Assembly: GCF_029267215.1 (NCBI RefSeq)
Contig: NZ_JARIDH010000042.1
Coordinates: 62,001-126,000 of the forward strand
Length of the DNA: 64,000 nt
Origin: Clostridium sp.
GTDB lineage: Bacteria; Bacillota; Clostridia; Clostridiales; Clostridiaceae
Direction of reading: 5' to 3'
Shown here: piece after piece, positions 49,097-59,710 of the stretch
Position numbering within the stretch: the first letter of the stretch is position 1
Layout: each line of letters begins with the position of its first letter
Position numbers and translations under genes: made by a program
The notes under the pieces: generated by a model
What the model saw: only the letters and a program-made list of their open reading frames with translations
Databases searched by the model: none
What the model was told of the DNA's origin: nothing

Positions 49097-49912
49097 TTAT
49101 ATTTCACACTGAATATCTCTATACTTATGATACCTTTTATCTAGTAGTTCTTCTATGCTTATACCTTTTATTTCTAAAAGTTCATCTAATATAGATTTCT
49201 TTATATTTTGAGCTACCTTAGAAGGATTCTTATGAGCTCCTCCTCTAGGTTCTCTTATAATCTTATCTATTATATTAAATCTTTTTAAATCTTGTGCTGT
49301 GATTTTCATAACTTTTGCAGCCTCTTCGGCTTTAGTAGAATCTTTCCATAGTATAGATGCAAAACCTTCTGGAGAAAGAATGGAATATACCGAATTTTCA
49401 AGCATATACAATTTATCAGCCACAGCTAAGGCTAAAGCACCCCCACTTCCACCTTCTCCTATAATTATTGAAAATATAGGTACCTTAAGACCCATCATCT
49501 CTACTAAATTCTGAGCAATCGCCTGTCCTTGACCTCTTTCTTCTGCACCTATGCCACAAAAGGCCCCTGGTGTATCAACAAAACAAATTATAGGTCTTTT
49601 AAATTTTTCTGCTTGTTTCATAAGTCTTAAAGCTTTTCTATATCCTTCAGGATGAGGCATACCAAAATTTCTTCTTATATTTTCCTTAGTATTCTCTCCT
49701 TTACATATTCCTATAACAGTAAAACTTACATTATTTAACATGGCAATACCACCAATTATGGCAGAATCATCACCAAAGTTTCTATCACCATGCAATTCTA
49801 TAAATTCATCAAAAATTTCATCAATATAAAATTTAGCATTCGGACGCCCTGGATCCCTTGCTATTTTTACTTTACTCCATGCATCTGCTGTTCTTATTAG
49901 TTCTCTACTCAT
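49097..49912 (-). CDS. accA: acetyl-CoA carboxylase carboxyltransferase subunit alpha
   Basis: 271 residues of the crotonase-like carboxyltransferase. Motifs [29 protein letters not shown] and [21 protein letters not shown] are intact. With AccD it transfers CO2 from carboxybiotin to acetyl-CoA. Overlaps accD by 8 bp; last gene of the fab/acc operon. Confidence 0.96.
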   Translation of the reverse strand: MSRELIRTADAWSKVKIARDPGRPNAKFYIDEIFDEFIELHGDRNFGDDSAIIGGIAMLNNVSFTVIGICKGENTKENIRRNFGMPHPEGYRKALRLMKQAEKFKRPIICFVDTPGAFCGIGAEERGQGQAIAQNLVEMMGLKVPIFSIIIGEGGSGGALALAVADKLYMLENSVYSILSPEGFASILWKDSTKAEEAAKVMKITAQDLKRFNIIDKIIREPRGGAHKNPSKVAQNIKKSILDELLEIKGISIEELLDKRYHKYRDIQCEI

Positions 49913-50783
49913 AATTCACCTCATGCATTCTTAAAAGAGAAGTTAAAATTTGCTTTAATTCTTTTCTCTCAACTATTTTATCAATGAATCCTTTTTCAAG
50001 TAAGAATTCTGCAGTTTGAAAATTATCAGGTAATTTTTCATTTATTGTACCCTCAATTACTCTTCTACCTGCAAATCCAACTAAACATCCAGGTTCACTT
50101 AGTATAATATCACCTTCCATGGCAAAACTAGCAGTAACTCCTCCTGTGGTAGGATTAGTTAGCACAGTAATATATAATAAATTTTCTTGGCTATGTCTAT
50201 ATATGGCTCCACTAACCTTTGCCATTTGCATAAGAGAATATATTCCCTCCTGCATTCTAGCACCGCCAGAACAAGTAAATATTATTAAAGGAAGTCTATT
50301 TTTAGTAGCATATTCAATGGCTCTAGTAATTTTTTCACCAATAGCTGTCCCCATGCTTCCCATCATAAAATTTGAATCCATGACACAAATAACTACTTTT
50401 CTATCTGCTATATTCCCTTCTCCTGTTACAACACCTTCTGTTATATTACTTTTTCTTTGATATCCCTTAATTTTTTCATCATATCCTTTAAAATTCAAAG
50501 GGTTTTTCCCAATCATATCCTTATCAAATTCAATAAAACTATTCTTATCAAGTATATGCTCAATTCTTTCATAAGCACCTAATTTAAAGTGATTTCCGCA
50601 ATTATTACACACATTAAAATTTTCTTTTAAATCTTCTGTATATAATATCTTTCCACATTTTTCACACTTAGTCCACATACCAGAAGGTATATTAGGTTTT
50701 TCTTCAGAATGTAAATCAGTTTCTTTTAAATCTACAGAGCTAACCATTATATATTTTCTTTTATTTAATAAATTCTTAATCAT
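49905..50783 (-). CDS. accD: acetyl-CoA carboxylase carboxyltransferase subunit beta
   Basis: 292 residues. An N-terminal zinc ribbon (CEKCGKIL... CNNCGNHF) precedes the carboxyltransferase core ([37 protein letters not shown]). Start ATG overlaps the accC stop, typical of coupled subunits. Expected to form the alpha2-beta2 complex with AccA. Confidence 0.96.
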   Translation of the reverse strand: MIKNLLNKRKYIMVSSVDLKETDLHSEEKPNIPSGMWTKCEKCGKILYTEDLKENFNVCNNCGNHFKLGAYERIEHILDKNSFIEFDKDMIGKNPLNFKGYDEKIKGYQRKSNITEGVVTGEGNIADRKVVICVMDSNFMMGSMGTAIGEKITRAIEYATKNRLPLIIFTCSGGARMQEGIYSLMQMAKVSGAIYRHSQENLLYITVLTNPTTGGVTASFAMEGDIILSEPGCLVGFAGRRVIEGTINEKLPDNFQTAEFLLEKGFIDKIVERKELKQILTSLLRMHEVNYE

Positions 50784-52128
50784 ACTTATCCACCAACTTT
50801 TCAGCTAAAAATGAAGTATTGTAAGTTCCTTTAAGAAATTCTTCATGTTCTAATATTAAAAAATGATAATCTATGTTATTTGTTATACCATCAATAGCAA
50901 ATTCATCTAAAGCTCTCATCATTTTAGAAATAGCCTCTTTTCTATCTTTACCATGAACTATTAACTTACCAATCATAGAATCGTAACAGTGAGGTATTTT
51001 ATAACCTGAATATATAGCTGTATCTAAACGCACTCCAAAGCCACCAGGAAAATTTACATCCTTTATTAATCCAGGACATGGCATAAAGTTTTTCTTAGGA
51101 TCTTCAGCATTTATTCTACACTCAATTGAATGACCTGTTATTTTTATGTCTGATTGTGAAACTTCAAGTTTTCTTCCCGCTGCAACTCTTATCTGTTCTT
51201 TAACAAGATCTATTCCTGTTATCATCTCTGTTATAGGATGCTCAACCTGAATTCTAGTATTCATTTCCATGAAATAGAATTCCCCTGATTTATCTAATAA
51301 AAACTCTATTGTTCCAACGTTATTATAATTAACAGCCTTGGCGGCTCTTACTGCTATTTCTCCTAATTTATTTCTTTGTTCTTCAGTCAATATGCTTGAA
51401 GGAGCCTCTTCTAGAACTTTTTGATTTTTTCTCTGAACTGAACAATCTCTTTCAAATAGGTGAACAGCATTTCCATGTTTATCACATAAAAGTTGAACCT
51501 CTATATGCTTAGGTTTTTCAACAAACTTTTCTATATAGATTTTATCATCCCCAAAATTTGTCGCAGCTTCTGATTTTGCAGTATTATAGTTTGAAATAAA
51601 ATCTTCTTCTCTATTAACTATTCTTATTCCTTTTCCACCACCACCTGAAGAAGCCTTAACTATTACTGGGAAACCAATTTTCTTAGCAATTTCTAAGGCA
51701 AACTCTGGACTCTCTATTGCACCTTCATATCCAGGAACAACAGGCACATTTGCCTTTTTCATTATTTCTCTTGCCATAGCCTTATTTCCCATAAGTTCTA
51801 TAGATCTCCAGTTTGGTCCTATAAATTCTATATTACACTCTTCACACATTTTCGCAAATCTTGGATTCTCAGATAAAAAACCAAAACCAGGATGAATAGC
51901 TTCAGCCCCTGTTAAAACACAAGCACTTAATATATTTTGAATATTTAAATAGCTTTCCTTTGAATTCCAAGGTCCTATACAAATAGATTCATCAGCCAAT
52001 TGTACATGAAGAGCGTCCTTATCTATTTCTGAATAAACAGCAACAGTAAGTATTCCCATCTCTCTACAAGCTCTTATTATTCTAACTGCTATTTCACCTC
52101 TATTTGCTATTAATATCTTTTTAAACAT
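50776..52128 (-). CDS. accC: acetyl-CoA carboxylase biotin carboxylase subunit
   Basis: 450 residues, ATP-grasp biotin carboxylase. [23 protein letters not shown]-type start, glycine-rich [36 protein letters not shown] and [13 protein letters not shown] are visible. The open frame to 52173 runs into fabZ; the ATG at 52128 follows TAGGTGAT. Confidence 0.97.
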   Translation of the reverse strand: MFKKILIANRGEIAVRIIRACREMGILTVAVYSEIDKDALHVQLADESICIGPWNSKESYLNIQNILSACVLTGAEAIHPGFGFLSENPRFAKMCEECNIEFIGPNWRSIELMGNKAMAREIMKKANVPVVPGYEGAIESPEFALEIAKKIGFPVIVKASSGGGGKGIRIVNREEDFISNYNTAKSEAATNFGDDKIYIEKFVEKPKHIEVQLLCDKHGNAVHLFERDCSVQRKNQKVLEEAPSSILTEEQRNKLGEIAVRAAKAVNYNNVGTIEFLLDKSGEFYFMEMNTRIQVEHPITEMITGIDLVKEQIRVAAGRKLEVSQSDIKITGHSIECRINAEDPKKNFMPCPGLIKDVNFPGGFGVRLDTAIYSGYKIPHCYDSMIGKLIVHGKDRKEAISKMMRALDEFAIDGITNNIDYHFLILEHEEFLKGTYNTSFLAEKLVDKYD

Positions 52129-52139
52129 AATTAAATCAC

Positions 52140-52559
52140 CTAACCTATTGCAAACATAATTTCTCCAGAACAAGCGATTTTACCATCAACAGTAGCTGTA
52201 GCTTTACCAAATCCAATGCTTCCTCTAAGTTTTATAATTTCAACTTCAAGTCTTAATGTATCTCCAGGTAAAACTTGCTTTTTAAATCTTAACTTATCTA
52301 TTCCTGCAAAAAATGGAGTTTTTCCTTTAAACTCTTCTTTATTAAGAAGAGCTATTGCACCAGCTTGTGCTAAGGCTTCAACTATTAAAACTCCTGGCAT
52401 AACAGGATAGTTTGGAAAATGACCTTGAAAAAAAGGTTCATTAGCTGTTACATTTTTATATGCAACAACCTTACTCTCTGTTATTTCTTCAACTTTATCT
52501 ACAAGTAAAAAAGGATATCTATGAGGAAGTATTTCCTTTATCTCATTTATATTCATCAT
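52140..52559 (-). CDS. fabZ: 3-hydroxyacyl-ACP dehydratase FabZ
   Basis: 139-residue hot-dog dehydratase. [11 protein letters not shown] at the start; catalytic H47 ([13 protein letters not shown]) and E61 (EALAQ). It removes water from 3-hydroxyacyl-ACP. Starts 2 bp after accB stop. Confidence 0.96.
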   Translation of the reverse strand: MMNINEIKEILPHRYPFLLVDKVEEITESKVVAYKNVTANEPFFQGHFPNYPVMPGVLIVEALAQAGAIALLNKEEFKGKTPFFAGIDKLRFKKQVLPGDTLRLEVEIIKLRGSIGFGKATATVDGKIACSGEIMFAIG

Positions 52560-52561
52560 AA

Positions 52562-53059
52562 TTAAGCTCTCCTAACTTTAAATAATGGCTGACCATATTC
52601 AACCATATTTCCATTTTGAACTAATACTTCTACTATTTCACCAGCTATTTCACTTTCAATTTCATTCATAAGCTTCATAGCTTCAATTATACATAAAACA
52701 TCCCCAAAAGATATTTTACTTCCTACTGAAACATAGCTAGGTTCTCCAACACCTGGTGATTCATAAAATGTACCTACCATTGGAGAAGTTACTAAATATA
52801 AATCTTCTTCTGAAACAACCTTCTTCATTTCTTCTTTTACTTCTTCTGAAACTTCTTTAGATTTTTTAGAAGAAACTAAGGATTCTTCATTATCAACTTC
52901 TTTTGCTTCTAAAGTTTTAGAAACCTTATTTTCTTCTTTTAAACTTCTAGTTAATGATTTATCCATTTTAATATATGAATTGTCTACTTTAACTTCAAAA
53001 TAAGCAATATTAGAAGAATCTATTTTTTCTATAAGCTCTTTTATGTCATTAAGATTCAT
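52562..53059 (-). CDS. accB: biotin carboxyl carrier protein of acetyl-CoA carboxylase
   Basis: 165 residues. N-terminal helical part, charged linker rich in Glu/Lys/Ser, and C-terminal biotinyl domain with K129 in IEAMKLMNE. The ATG at 53059 follows TAGGAG; the frame to 53080 overlaps fabF. Confidence 0.95.
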   Translation of the reverse strand: MNLNDIKELIEKIDSSNIAYFEVKVDNSYIKMDKSLTRSLKEENKVSKTLEAKEVDNEESLVSSKKSKEVSEEVKEEMKKVVSEEDLYLVTSPMVGTFYESPGVGEPSYVSVGSKISFGDVLCIIEAMKLMNEIESEIAGEIVEVLVQNGNMVEYGQPLFKVRRA

Positions 53060-53070
53060 TTTTTCAACTC

Positions 53071-54312
53071 CTAATCCCATTTCTTAAATAATAAAGAGGC
53101 ATTATGACCACCAAAACCTAATGCATTATTTAATACATATTTTAACTTAGCTTCTCTACCTTCATTTACAACATAATCTAAATCACACTCTTCATCTTTA
53201 ACTTTATAGCCTATTGTAGGTGGTATAAATCCTTCTTCTAAAGCTTTTATACAAATTACTGATTCTATTGCCCCAGCAGCTCCTAAAAGATGTCCTGTCA
53301 TAGACTTAGTTGATGAGACTGGTATATCATATGCTTTTTCTCCAAAACATCTCTTTATAGCAGTTGTTTCAAATTTATCATTTAAAGGAGTACTAGTTCC
53401 ATGAGCATTTATGTATGAAACTTCATCCTTATTTATATTTCCTTCTGAAATTGCATTTTCTAAAGATCTCATTGCCCCTTCTCCTTCAGGATCTGGTGAT
53501 GTTATATGATAAGCATCGCATGTAGCTCCATAACCTATTATTTCGCCATAAATTTTAGCACCTCTTTTTTTAGCACTTTCCAAACTTTCTAAAATTAATA
53601 TTCCTGCCCCTTCACCCATGACAAATCCAGATCTTTCTTTATCAAAAGGAATTGAAGCTCTATTTGGAATATTATTAGTATTTAATGCTTTAAGATTAGT
53701 AAATCCAGCAATGGACGCTCTTGTTATTGCAGCCTCTGCTCCTCCAGAGATAATTATATCTGAATAACCATGTTTTATATTTCTATAAGCATCTCCTATA
53801 GAACTTATACCTGTTGCACAGGCTGTAACAACTGATTCACATATACCTTTTGCCCCATATTTAATAGCTATATTTCCAGCAACTAAGTTTATTATTCCAG
53901 CAGGAATTGCAAAAGGAGAAACTCTAGATGGTCCTTTATTTAATAAAACATCAAATTGATTTTCTAAAGTTTTATATCCACCTATTCCAGATCCTATAAT
54001 AACACCAACTCTATTTCTATCTATATTTTCATCATTCAAATCTAAGTTAGCGTCTTTAATAGCCTCTTCTGTGGCAACAAGTGCAAAATGAGTAAATCTA
54101 TCTAAACGTTTAGCTTCTTTTTTATCAATAAAATCTTCTACATTAAAATTTTTAACTTCCCCTGCTATTTTAACTTTATAATCAGTTGTATCAAAAAGAG
54201 TTATCTCATCAATTCCACAAACTCCTTTTTTTGCATTATTCCAAAATTCATTTACATTATTTCCAATAGGAGTGACAGCTCCCATCCCCGTTATAACAAC
54301 TCTATTTTCCAT
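53071..54312 (-). CDS. fabF: 3-oxoacyl-ACP synthase II
   Basis: 413 residues, condensing enzyme with the Cys-His-His triad: C165 (TACATGIS), H304 ([11 protein letters not shown]) and H341 (TGHLLGAAG). Elongates acyl-ACP with malonyl-ACP. Confidence 0.97.
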   Translation of the reverse strand: MENRVVITGMGAVTPIGNNVNEFWNNAKKGVCGIDEITLFDTTDYKVKIAGEVKNFNVEDFIDKKEAKRLDRFTHFALVATEEAIKDANLDLNDENIDRNRVGVIIGSGIGGYKTLENQFDVLLNKGPSRVSPFAIPAGIINLVAGNIAIKYGAKGICESVVTACATGISSIGDAYRNIKHGYSDIIISGGAEAAITRASIAGFTNLKALNTNNIPNRASIPFDKERSGFVMGEGAGILILESLESAKKRGAKIYGEIIGYGATCDAYHITSPDPEGEGAMRSLENAISEGNINKDEVSYINAHGTSTPLNDKFETTAIKRCFGEKAYDIPVSSTKSMTGHLLGAAGAIESVICIKALEEGFIPPTIGYKVKDEECDLDYVVNEGREAKLKYVLNNALGFGGHNASLLFKKWD

Positions 54313-54323
54313 AAAAAATCCTC

Positions 54324-55064
54324 CTACATTACCATTCCACCATCAACATTAATTACCTGACCTGTTATATAATTTGATAAATCTGATGCTAAAAATCCTA
54401 CTAAGTTTGCAACATCATCTGGATTCCCAAGTTTCTTTAAAGGAATATTTTTAGCTGCTTCCTCTTTAACTTTATCTGATAGTCCTTTTGTCATATCAGT
54501 ATTTATAAATCCAGGTGCTACTGCATTTACAGTTATTCCTCTACTTCCTAATTCTCTTGCTAAGGATTTAGTTAACCCTATAACTCCAGCCTTAGAAGCT
54601 GCATAGTTAACCTGGCCTGCATTGCCTGTTATTCCAACAACAGATGTCATGTTTATAATCTTACCAAACTTTTGTTTCAACATTATGGCAGAAGCATGCT
54701 TTGCACAATTAAATGTACCTTTTAAATTAACATCTATTACATTATCAAAATCCTCTTCTTTCATTCTCATAATAAGAGTATCTTTTGTTATTCCAGCATT
54801 GTTTACAAGTATATCTATTTTTCCAAACTCATCTTTACATTTATCAATAAGATTTTTAGAATCTTCAAAATTACTTATATCACACTTAACAGTTAGAACT
54901 TTTACTCCCTTTTCTTTAAGTATAGCTTTTAATTCCTCTGCTTCTTTATCTGAATTTCTATAGTTTACAACTATATTAACTCCTTGATCTGCCAATTTTA
55001 AAACAATTGCTCTTCCAATTCCTCTAGTACCACCAGTTACTATTGCTACTTTATCTTTTAACAT
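54324..55064 (-). CDS. fabG: 3-oxoacyl-ACP reductase
   Basis: 246-residue short-chain dehydrogenase using NADPH. TGGTRGIGRA cofactor motif, NNAG, and catalytic S141, Y154, K158 (YAASK). 3 bp after fabD stop. Confidence 0.97.
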   Translation of the reverse strand: MLKDKVAIVTGGTRGIGRAIVLKLADQGVNIVVNYRNSDKEAEELKAILKEKGVKVLTVKCDISNFEDSKNLIDKCKDEFGKIDILVNNAGITKDTLIMRMKEEDFDNVIDVNLKGTFNCAKHASAIMLKQKFGKIINMTSVVGITGNAGQVNYAASKAGVIGLTKSLARELGSRGITVNAVAPGFINTDMTKGLSDKVKEEAAKNIPLKKLGNPDDVANLVGFLASDLSNYITGQVINVDGGMVM

Positions 55065-55067
55065 ATT

Positions 55068-56012
55068 TTAAATTACCTCCATCTCTTTTAATTTTGATAA
55101 TGTTTTGTCTAATGAATTTAAATCTTCAACATTAAGAACTGTAACATTTTTATCTATCTTTTTAACAAATCCACTCAATGCTTTACCAGGCCCTATTTCT
55201 ATAAAAGTATCAACGCCAGCATCAATCATATTTTGTATGTCATTTATAAATAAAACAGATTTTTTTACTTGAGAAGTTAAAAGTTCAATTATACTATCAT
55301 CCTCTGAGTATGCTTCTCCTTTAACATTAGACATAACAGTTCCATTTATTTTATTTATTTTAATATTTTCTAATTCTTGTTCAAGTTTTTCAGCTGCTGG
55401 CTGTAGCATTGAACAATGGAATGGTGCTGAAACTGGAAGTTTAATAGCTCTTCCTCTAGCCTCTTTTACAAATTCAATTGCTTTCTCTAAAGCCTTTAAT
55501 TCTCCAGATATAACTATCTGAGCAGGTGAGTTATAGTTTGCACCTTCAACAATTCCAAATTCAGAACTTTTTTTTATTACTTCATCTACTTGTTCTTTAT
55601 TCATTCTTAAAACTGCAACCATGCCACCTTTTCCTTCTTCAACAGCTTCTTGCATGAATTTCCCTCTTTTTTTAACTAGTTTTACTCCATCCTCAAAATT
55701 AATAGCACCACTATGGATAAGTGCAGAGTATTCTCCTAGACTTAAACCACAGCTTATATCAGAGTTTATTCCTAATTTTTTTAATACTGATAATATAGCC
55801 ATATTTGTTGTTATTATTGCAGGTTGAGTGAATTCAGTTTTATTTAATAATCCTTCTTTATCGTTAAAACATAATTCTTTCATATCTATTCCTAATGCAT
55901 TACTACTTATTTCAAATATTTCTTTACTTTCATCAAATTTATCAAAGAATTCTTTTCCCATACCTACATATTGAGCTCCCTGCCCAGCAAATAAAAATCC
56001 TAGTTTAGCCAT
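55068..56012 (-). CDS. fabD: malonyl-CoA:ACP transacylase
   Basis: 314 residues; GQGAQYVGMG and nucleophile S91 in GLSLGEYSAL, with the APFHCSML histidine. Loads malonyl onto ACP, although no ACP gene is seen in this operon. Confidence 0.96.
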   Translation of the reverse strand: MAKLGFLFAGQGAQYVGMGKEFFDKFDESKEIFEISSNALGIDMKELCFNDKEGLLNKTEFTQPAIITTNMAILSVLKKLGINSDISCGLSLGEYSALIHSGAINFEDGVKLVKKRGKFMQEAVEEGKGGMVAVLRMNKEQVDEVIKKSSEFGIVEGANYNSPAQIVISGELKALEKAIEFVKEARGRAIKLPVSAPFHCSMLQPAAEKLEQELENIKINKINGTVMSNVKGEAYSEDDSIIELLTSQVKKSVLFINDIQNMIDAGVDTFIEIGPGKALSGFVKKIDKNVTVLNVEDLNSLDKTLSKLKEMEVI

Positions 56013-56073
56013 TAAAAATACCTCCTAAAACCATTTTGATTTAAAAACTTATTAATTTTATAAATAAAACAGA

Positions 56074-57048
56074 TTATAATCTAACCAAAGTAGCTCCCCA
56101 AGTTAAGCCACCACCGAAACCAACTAATATTATATTATCGCCTTTTTTTATTTTTCCGCTTCTTACAGCCTCACAAAGTGCTATTGGAATACTTGCACCA
56201 GAGGTATTACCATAATTATTTAAGTTTAGTACAAACTTATCTGTTGAAATATTTAGTTTTTTACCAACATAATCTATTATTCTTAAGTTTGCTTGGTGTG
56301 GAATTATTGCATCTATATCATCTATTTTAATATTTTCTTTTTCTAATATATCTAAAATACTTTCTTCCATTACTTTGGTAGCAAATTTAAATATTTCTCT
56401 ACCATTCATTTTTATGTAATTTTCAACAACATCATTCTCAGGTTTAAATGGATTATTAAGTGGTAATCCTTGAATAATAAGTGAATCTCCTTTAGATCCA
56501 TCTGATTTAACATTTACACATCTTATTCCACAATCATCTTCAGTTGAAGTTAAAACCGTAGCCCCTGCTCCATCTCCAAACAAAACACAACTTCCTCTAT
56601 CTTCCCAATTTAATGACTTTGATAAAGTTTCAGCTCCTATTATCAATGCATTTTTAGCTTCTCCTGACATTATTAAAGATCTTCCCATCTTAAGTGCATA
56701 TATAAATCCAGTGCAAGCTGCATTTATATCGAAAGCCCATGCATTTTTAGCTTTTAATTTATCTTGTACAATACAAGCTGTTGAGGGTGTAAAATTATCT
56801 GGTGTTACAGTAGCTAATATTATTACATCTATATCATCTGGATTTAATCCTGCTTCTTCTAAAGCTTTCATAGAAGCTTTCGTTGCTAAGTCTGATGTAT
56901 TTTCCCCAGTTGAAATATATCTTCTTTCTATACCAGTTCTACTTCTAATCCACTCATCGCTAGTATCTAAAAATTCTTTTAATCTTTCATTTTCTATTAA
57001 ATTTTCAGGTGTGTACAAGCCGAAGCCTATCATTTTAGCATTTTTCAT
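56074..57048 (-). CDS. fabH: 3-oxoacyl-ACP synthase III
   Basis: 324 residues; initiating condensing enzyme with C112 (NAACTGF), H251 (IPHQANLRI) and N281 (NNYGNTS). GFGGGLTWG at the end. Directly after the MarR/FabT gene, as in other Firmicutes. Confidence 0.97.
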   Translation of the reverse strand: MKNAKMIGFGLYTPENLIENERLKEFLDTSDEWIRSRTGIERRYISTGENTSDLATKASMKALEEAGLNPDDIDVIILATVTPDNFTPSTACIVQDKLKAKNAWAFDINAACTGFIYALKMGRSLIMSGEAKNALIIGAETLSKSLNWEDRGSCVLFGDGAGATVLTSTEDDCGIRCVNVKSDGSKGDSLIIQGLPLNNPFKPENDVVENYIKMNGREIFKFATKVMEESILDILEKENIKIDDIDAIIPHQANLRIIDYVGKKLNISTDKFVLNLNNYGNTSGASIPIALCEAVRSGKIKKGDNIILVGFGGGLTWGATLVRL

Positions 57049-57050
57049 TA

Positions 57051-57515
57051 TTAAATCTCCTTTGATTTTATAAGTTCTAGCTTCTTTAAAAAGAACTTAT
57101 CTAGCTTCTCTAAAGAACTTATTAAAACCTCCTCTTCATCAACACACAGTTCCTCTAGAACGTGCTCTATCATTTCTTCATGAAAAGTTTCATGTACTTT
57201 ATAAGCTAAAGTTCCTCTTTCTGTAAGCTCTATCATAACAACTCTTCTATCTTCTTCTATTCTTCTTCTATTAACATAGCCTTTTTTTATTAATTTGTTT
57301 ATAGCCGTTGTTAATGTCCCTACAGTAATATTTAAATCAAGTGCAACCTCTGACATTGTTCTTGATTTATTTATCCCTATAGCTTCTATAGTATGCATTT
57401 CTGTTATAGATAAATCATTAAAAGGTGCACTTTTTAGCGCAAATTCCTCTATTCTTAAAATATTATTAAATAATTTTACTAAAACATTGTTTAACACTAA
57501 TTCGCTTTGTTTCAT
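57051..57515 (-). CDS. MarR-family regulator, probable FabT-type repressor of fatty acid synthesis
   Basis: 154 residues from the ATG at 57515 (RBS AAGGGAG); the frame open to 57554 has no site. MarR winged HTH: TEMHTIEAIG, MSEVALDLNITVGTLTTAINKLIKKGYV and wing DRRVVMIELTERG. Being the first gene of a fab operon whose promoter contains two TTTGA-N3-TCAAA palindromes, it is most likely the FabT-like repressor sensing acyl-ACP. Confidence 0.88.
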   Translation of the reverse strand: MKQSELVLNNVLVKLFNNILRIEEFALKSAPFNDLSITEMHTIEAIGINKSRTMSEVALDLNITVGTLTTAINKLIKKGYVNRRRIEEDRRVVMIELTERGTLAYKVHETFHEEMIEHVLEELCVDEEEVLISSLEKLDKFFLKKLELIKSKEI

Positions 57516-57563
57516 CTTAAAACGCTCCCTTACAATCAAAAATTTAGATATCAATTTTCAAAC

Positions 57564-57603
57564 ATTTTGAATATCAAATCAAATATTTTGATATTCAAAA
57601 TAT
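57564..57603. promoter_or_regulatory. two FabT-like operator palindromes
   Basis: Site 1: TTTGA-ATA-TCAAA (57566-57578). Site 2: perfect 9-bp arms 57583-57591 and 57595-57603, core TTTTGA-TAT-TCAAAA, overlapping the -10. Centres are 21 bp apart, two helical turns. They resemble the known FabT box (TTTGAT-x-ATCAAA). Confidence 0.65.
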
Positions 57604-57627
57604 ACTATAATCAATTTAAATTGTCAA
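57599..57627 (-). promoter_or_regulatory. promoter of the fab/acc operon
   Basis: On the minus strand TTGACA (57622-57627), 17 bp, TATATT (57599-57604): a near-consensus sigma-A promoter driving ten genes. Confidence 0.75.
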
Positions 57628-57648
57628 CTCTTCTATTTTTTATTTAAA

Positions 57649-57678
57649 AAGCTCATAGGAGAAAAATCCTACGAGCTT
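57649..57678 (-). terminator. terminator of the dCMP deaminase gene
   Basis: 12-bp stem with one mismatch (57649-57660 with 57667-57678) followed by a T-rich tract on the minus strand. Confidence 0.7.
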
Positions 57679-57684
57679 ACTATT

Positions 57685-58185
57685 TTAAACATCTTCTGGT
57701 CTAAATGATATTAATAGATTTTCTCTTTTGCTATTTAAATATCTATACTTTATATTTGCTTTTTCAAACATAAGTTTAGATGCTTTTACAATATCTGTTT
57801 CTTTATATTTATCTGATAAATAAATTACTTCTTTTATTCCAGACTGAATTATCGCTTTAGCACACTCATTACATGGAAATAAAGTAGCATAAACTCTGCA
57901 ATTTTTAACACTTTTACCTGTACTATTTAAAATTGCATTAAGTTCTGCATGACATGCATATGCATATTTTGTATCTAGGAATCCTCCTTGATTTTCCCAA
58001 GGTAATTCATCATCTGAACACCCTTTAGGAAAGCCATTATATCCAATTCCAACTATTTTATTATCATCATCTACAATGCAAGCTCCAACTTGTGTATTTG
58101 GATCTTTACTTCTCTTTGCACTTATAAGTGCAATCCCCATGAAATATTCATCCCATGAAATGTAATCTTCTCTTTTGCTTTTCAT
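57685..58185 (-). CDS. dCMP deaminase (ComEB-like)
   Basis: 166-residue zinc deaminase converting dCMP to dUMP. Zinc ligands in CHAELNAIL and PCNECAKAII; N-terminal SWDEYFMGIALISAKRSKDPNTQVGA is typical. Own ribosome binding site (AGGAGGGG) and terminator. Confidence 0.92.
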   Translation of the reverse strand: MKSKREDYISWDEYFMGIALISAKRSKDPNTQVGACIVDDDNKIVGIGYNGFPKGCSDDELPWENQGGFLDTKYAYACHAELNAILNSTGKSVKNCRVYATLFPCNECAKAIIQSGIKEVIYLSDKYKETDIVKASKLMFEKANIKYRYLNSKRENLLISFRPEDV

Positions 58186-58286
58186 GTTACCCCTCCTAAA
58201 AAGAACTTAACACTAATTTAAATGTTTTTTATATTTTTTTCAAGGGGATATAAACCATTTATTGATAATTTATGAAAAATACTATG

Positions 58287-59090
58287 CTATTCTCTAATGT
58301 TTATTACCTTTTTAGGACATTTATCTTTACAAATTCCACATGAAGTACATTTTTCATAATCAATTTTTGCAAGGAAATTTTCAACTTTAATTGCTTCATT
58401 TGGGCAATTTTTCTCACATATTTTACATCCTATACATCCTGTTGAGCAGTTTTGATTTACTAATTTTCCAGCATCATTTGAATTACATTTGATGGTAACT
58501 TTGTTATTATCTTTTATAATACTTATTAGATTTTGTGGACAAGCATTTACACAGGCTTTGCAACCTACACATTTTGATTCATCAACTTTTGCTAATCCAT
58601 CCTCAATTTTAATAGCTCCAAACTTACATACAAAAGCACATTTTCCTAATCCAAAACATCCATAATTACATCCAGCTACTTCATTATTAGATATGAATTC
58701 CTTAGCTTCATCACAGCTAATTCCAGATGGAAGATTAAGAACAATCTTCTTTTTATTACAATCTCCATTACATTTTACATATGCAACATTTTTTTCAACT
58801 TCTTTTACTTTAACTCCTAAAACTTCTCCTATAGCCTTAGCTACGCTTGGCCCACCAACTCCACACAAAGTTGCATCTGCCCCATCTTCAACAACAGCTG
58901 TAGCGTATGCATCGCATCCTGGATATCCACACCCTCCACAGTTTGCACCAGGTAATATTTCTCTTATTTTTGGAATTTTTTCATCAACTTGAACTTCAAA
59001 TTTTTTAGAGGCAAATCCTAAAAGAATTCCAAACAAAAAACCTAAAATCCCCAAAATAAAAATTGAATATAAAATACTTATAAAATCCAT
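58287..59090 (-). CDS. rnfB: Rnf complex subunit RnfB
   Basis: 267-residue ferredoxin-like subunit. N-terminal transmembrane helix (ILYSIFILGILGFLFGILLG), then the Fe-S domain CGGCGYPGCDAYA and further CxxCxxCxxxCP motifs (CVGCKACVNACP, CIGCKICEKNCP, CTSCGICKDKCP). It takes electrons from reduced ferredoxin in the ion-translocating Rnf complex. Last gene of rnfG-E-A-B. Confidence 0.93.
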   Translation of the reverse strand: MDFISILYSIFILGILGFLFGILLGFASKKFEVQVDEKIPKIREILPGANCGGCGYPGCDAYATAVVEDGADATLCGVGGPSVAKAIGEVLGVKVKEVEKNVAYVKCNGDCNKKKIVLNLPSGISCDEAKEFISNNEVAGCNYGCFGLGKCAFVCKFGAIKIEDGLAKVDESKCVGCKACVNACPQNLISIIKDNNKVTIKCNSNDAGKLVNQNCSTGCIGCKICEKNCPNEAIKVENFLAKIDYEKCTSCGICKDKCPKKVINIRE

Positions 59091-59107
59091 ATAACTCTCC
59101 TCCTAAT

Positions 59108-59686
59108 CTATATAAGTCCTTGGAATCCTAAAAATGCTATAGACATAAGTGCTGCCGTAAAAAGAGTTATTGGTAATCCTCTAAAATATGGATGAATTTC
59201 TTCATTATCACCTATTTTTTCTCTTAAAAATGACATTAATACAATTGCAAGCATAAATCCGCCAGAAGCCCCTAAGGCATGGACTAACGATTGAATAAAT
59301 GTATATCCTTCTTCAACATTTGTAACGGCCATACCTAAAACTGCACAGTTTGTTGTTATTAAAGGAAGAAATATACCTAAAGCTTTATAAAGACTTGGGC
59401 TATATTTCTTTACAACCATCTCAACAAATTGAACTAAAGATGCTATAACAAGTACAAATACTATGGTTTTTAAATAAGTTATACCTAATTTATCTAAAAC
59501 CAAGTTATAAACAAGCCAAGATATAGCACTTGCTAAAATCATTACAAAGGTAACTGCAAATCCCATACCTACTGCAGCCTCCTTCTTTTTAGATACACCT
59601 ATAAATGAACAAATTCCTAAGAATTTTGATAATACAAAATTATTTACAAACATTGCTCCAATAAAAATAAGAAATAATTCCTTCAT
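59108..59686 (-). CDS. rnfA: Rnf complex membrane subunit RnfA
   Basis: 192 residues, six transmembrane helices, NNFVLSKFLGICSFIGVSKK near the start and ITTNCAVLG, characteristic of RnfA/NqrE. Part of the ion channel of the complex. Confidence 0.94.
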   Translation of the reverse strand: MKELFLIFIGAMFVNNFVLSKFLGICSFIGVSKKKEAAVGMGFAVTFVMILASAISWLVYNLVLDKLGITYLKTIVFVLVIASLVQFVEMVVKKYSPSLYKALGIFLPLITTNCAVLGMAVTNVEEGYTFIQSLVHALGASGGFMLAIVLMSFLREKIGDNEEIHPYFRGLPITLFTAALMSIAFLGFQGLI

Positions 59687-59710
59687 TTATTTCACCTCTA
59701 ATCTCTAAAT

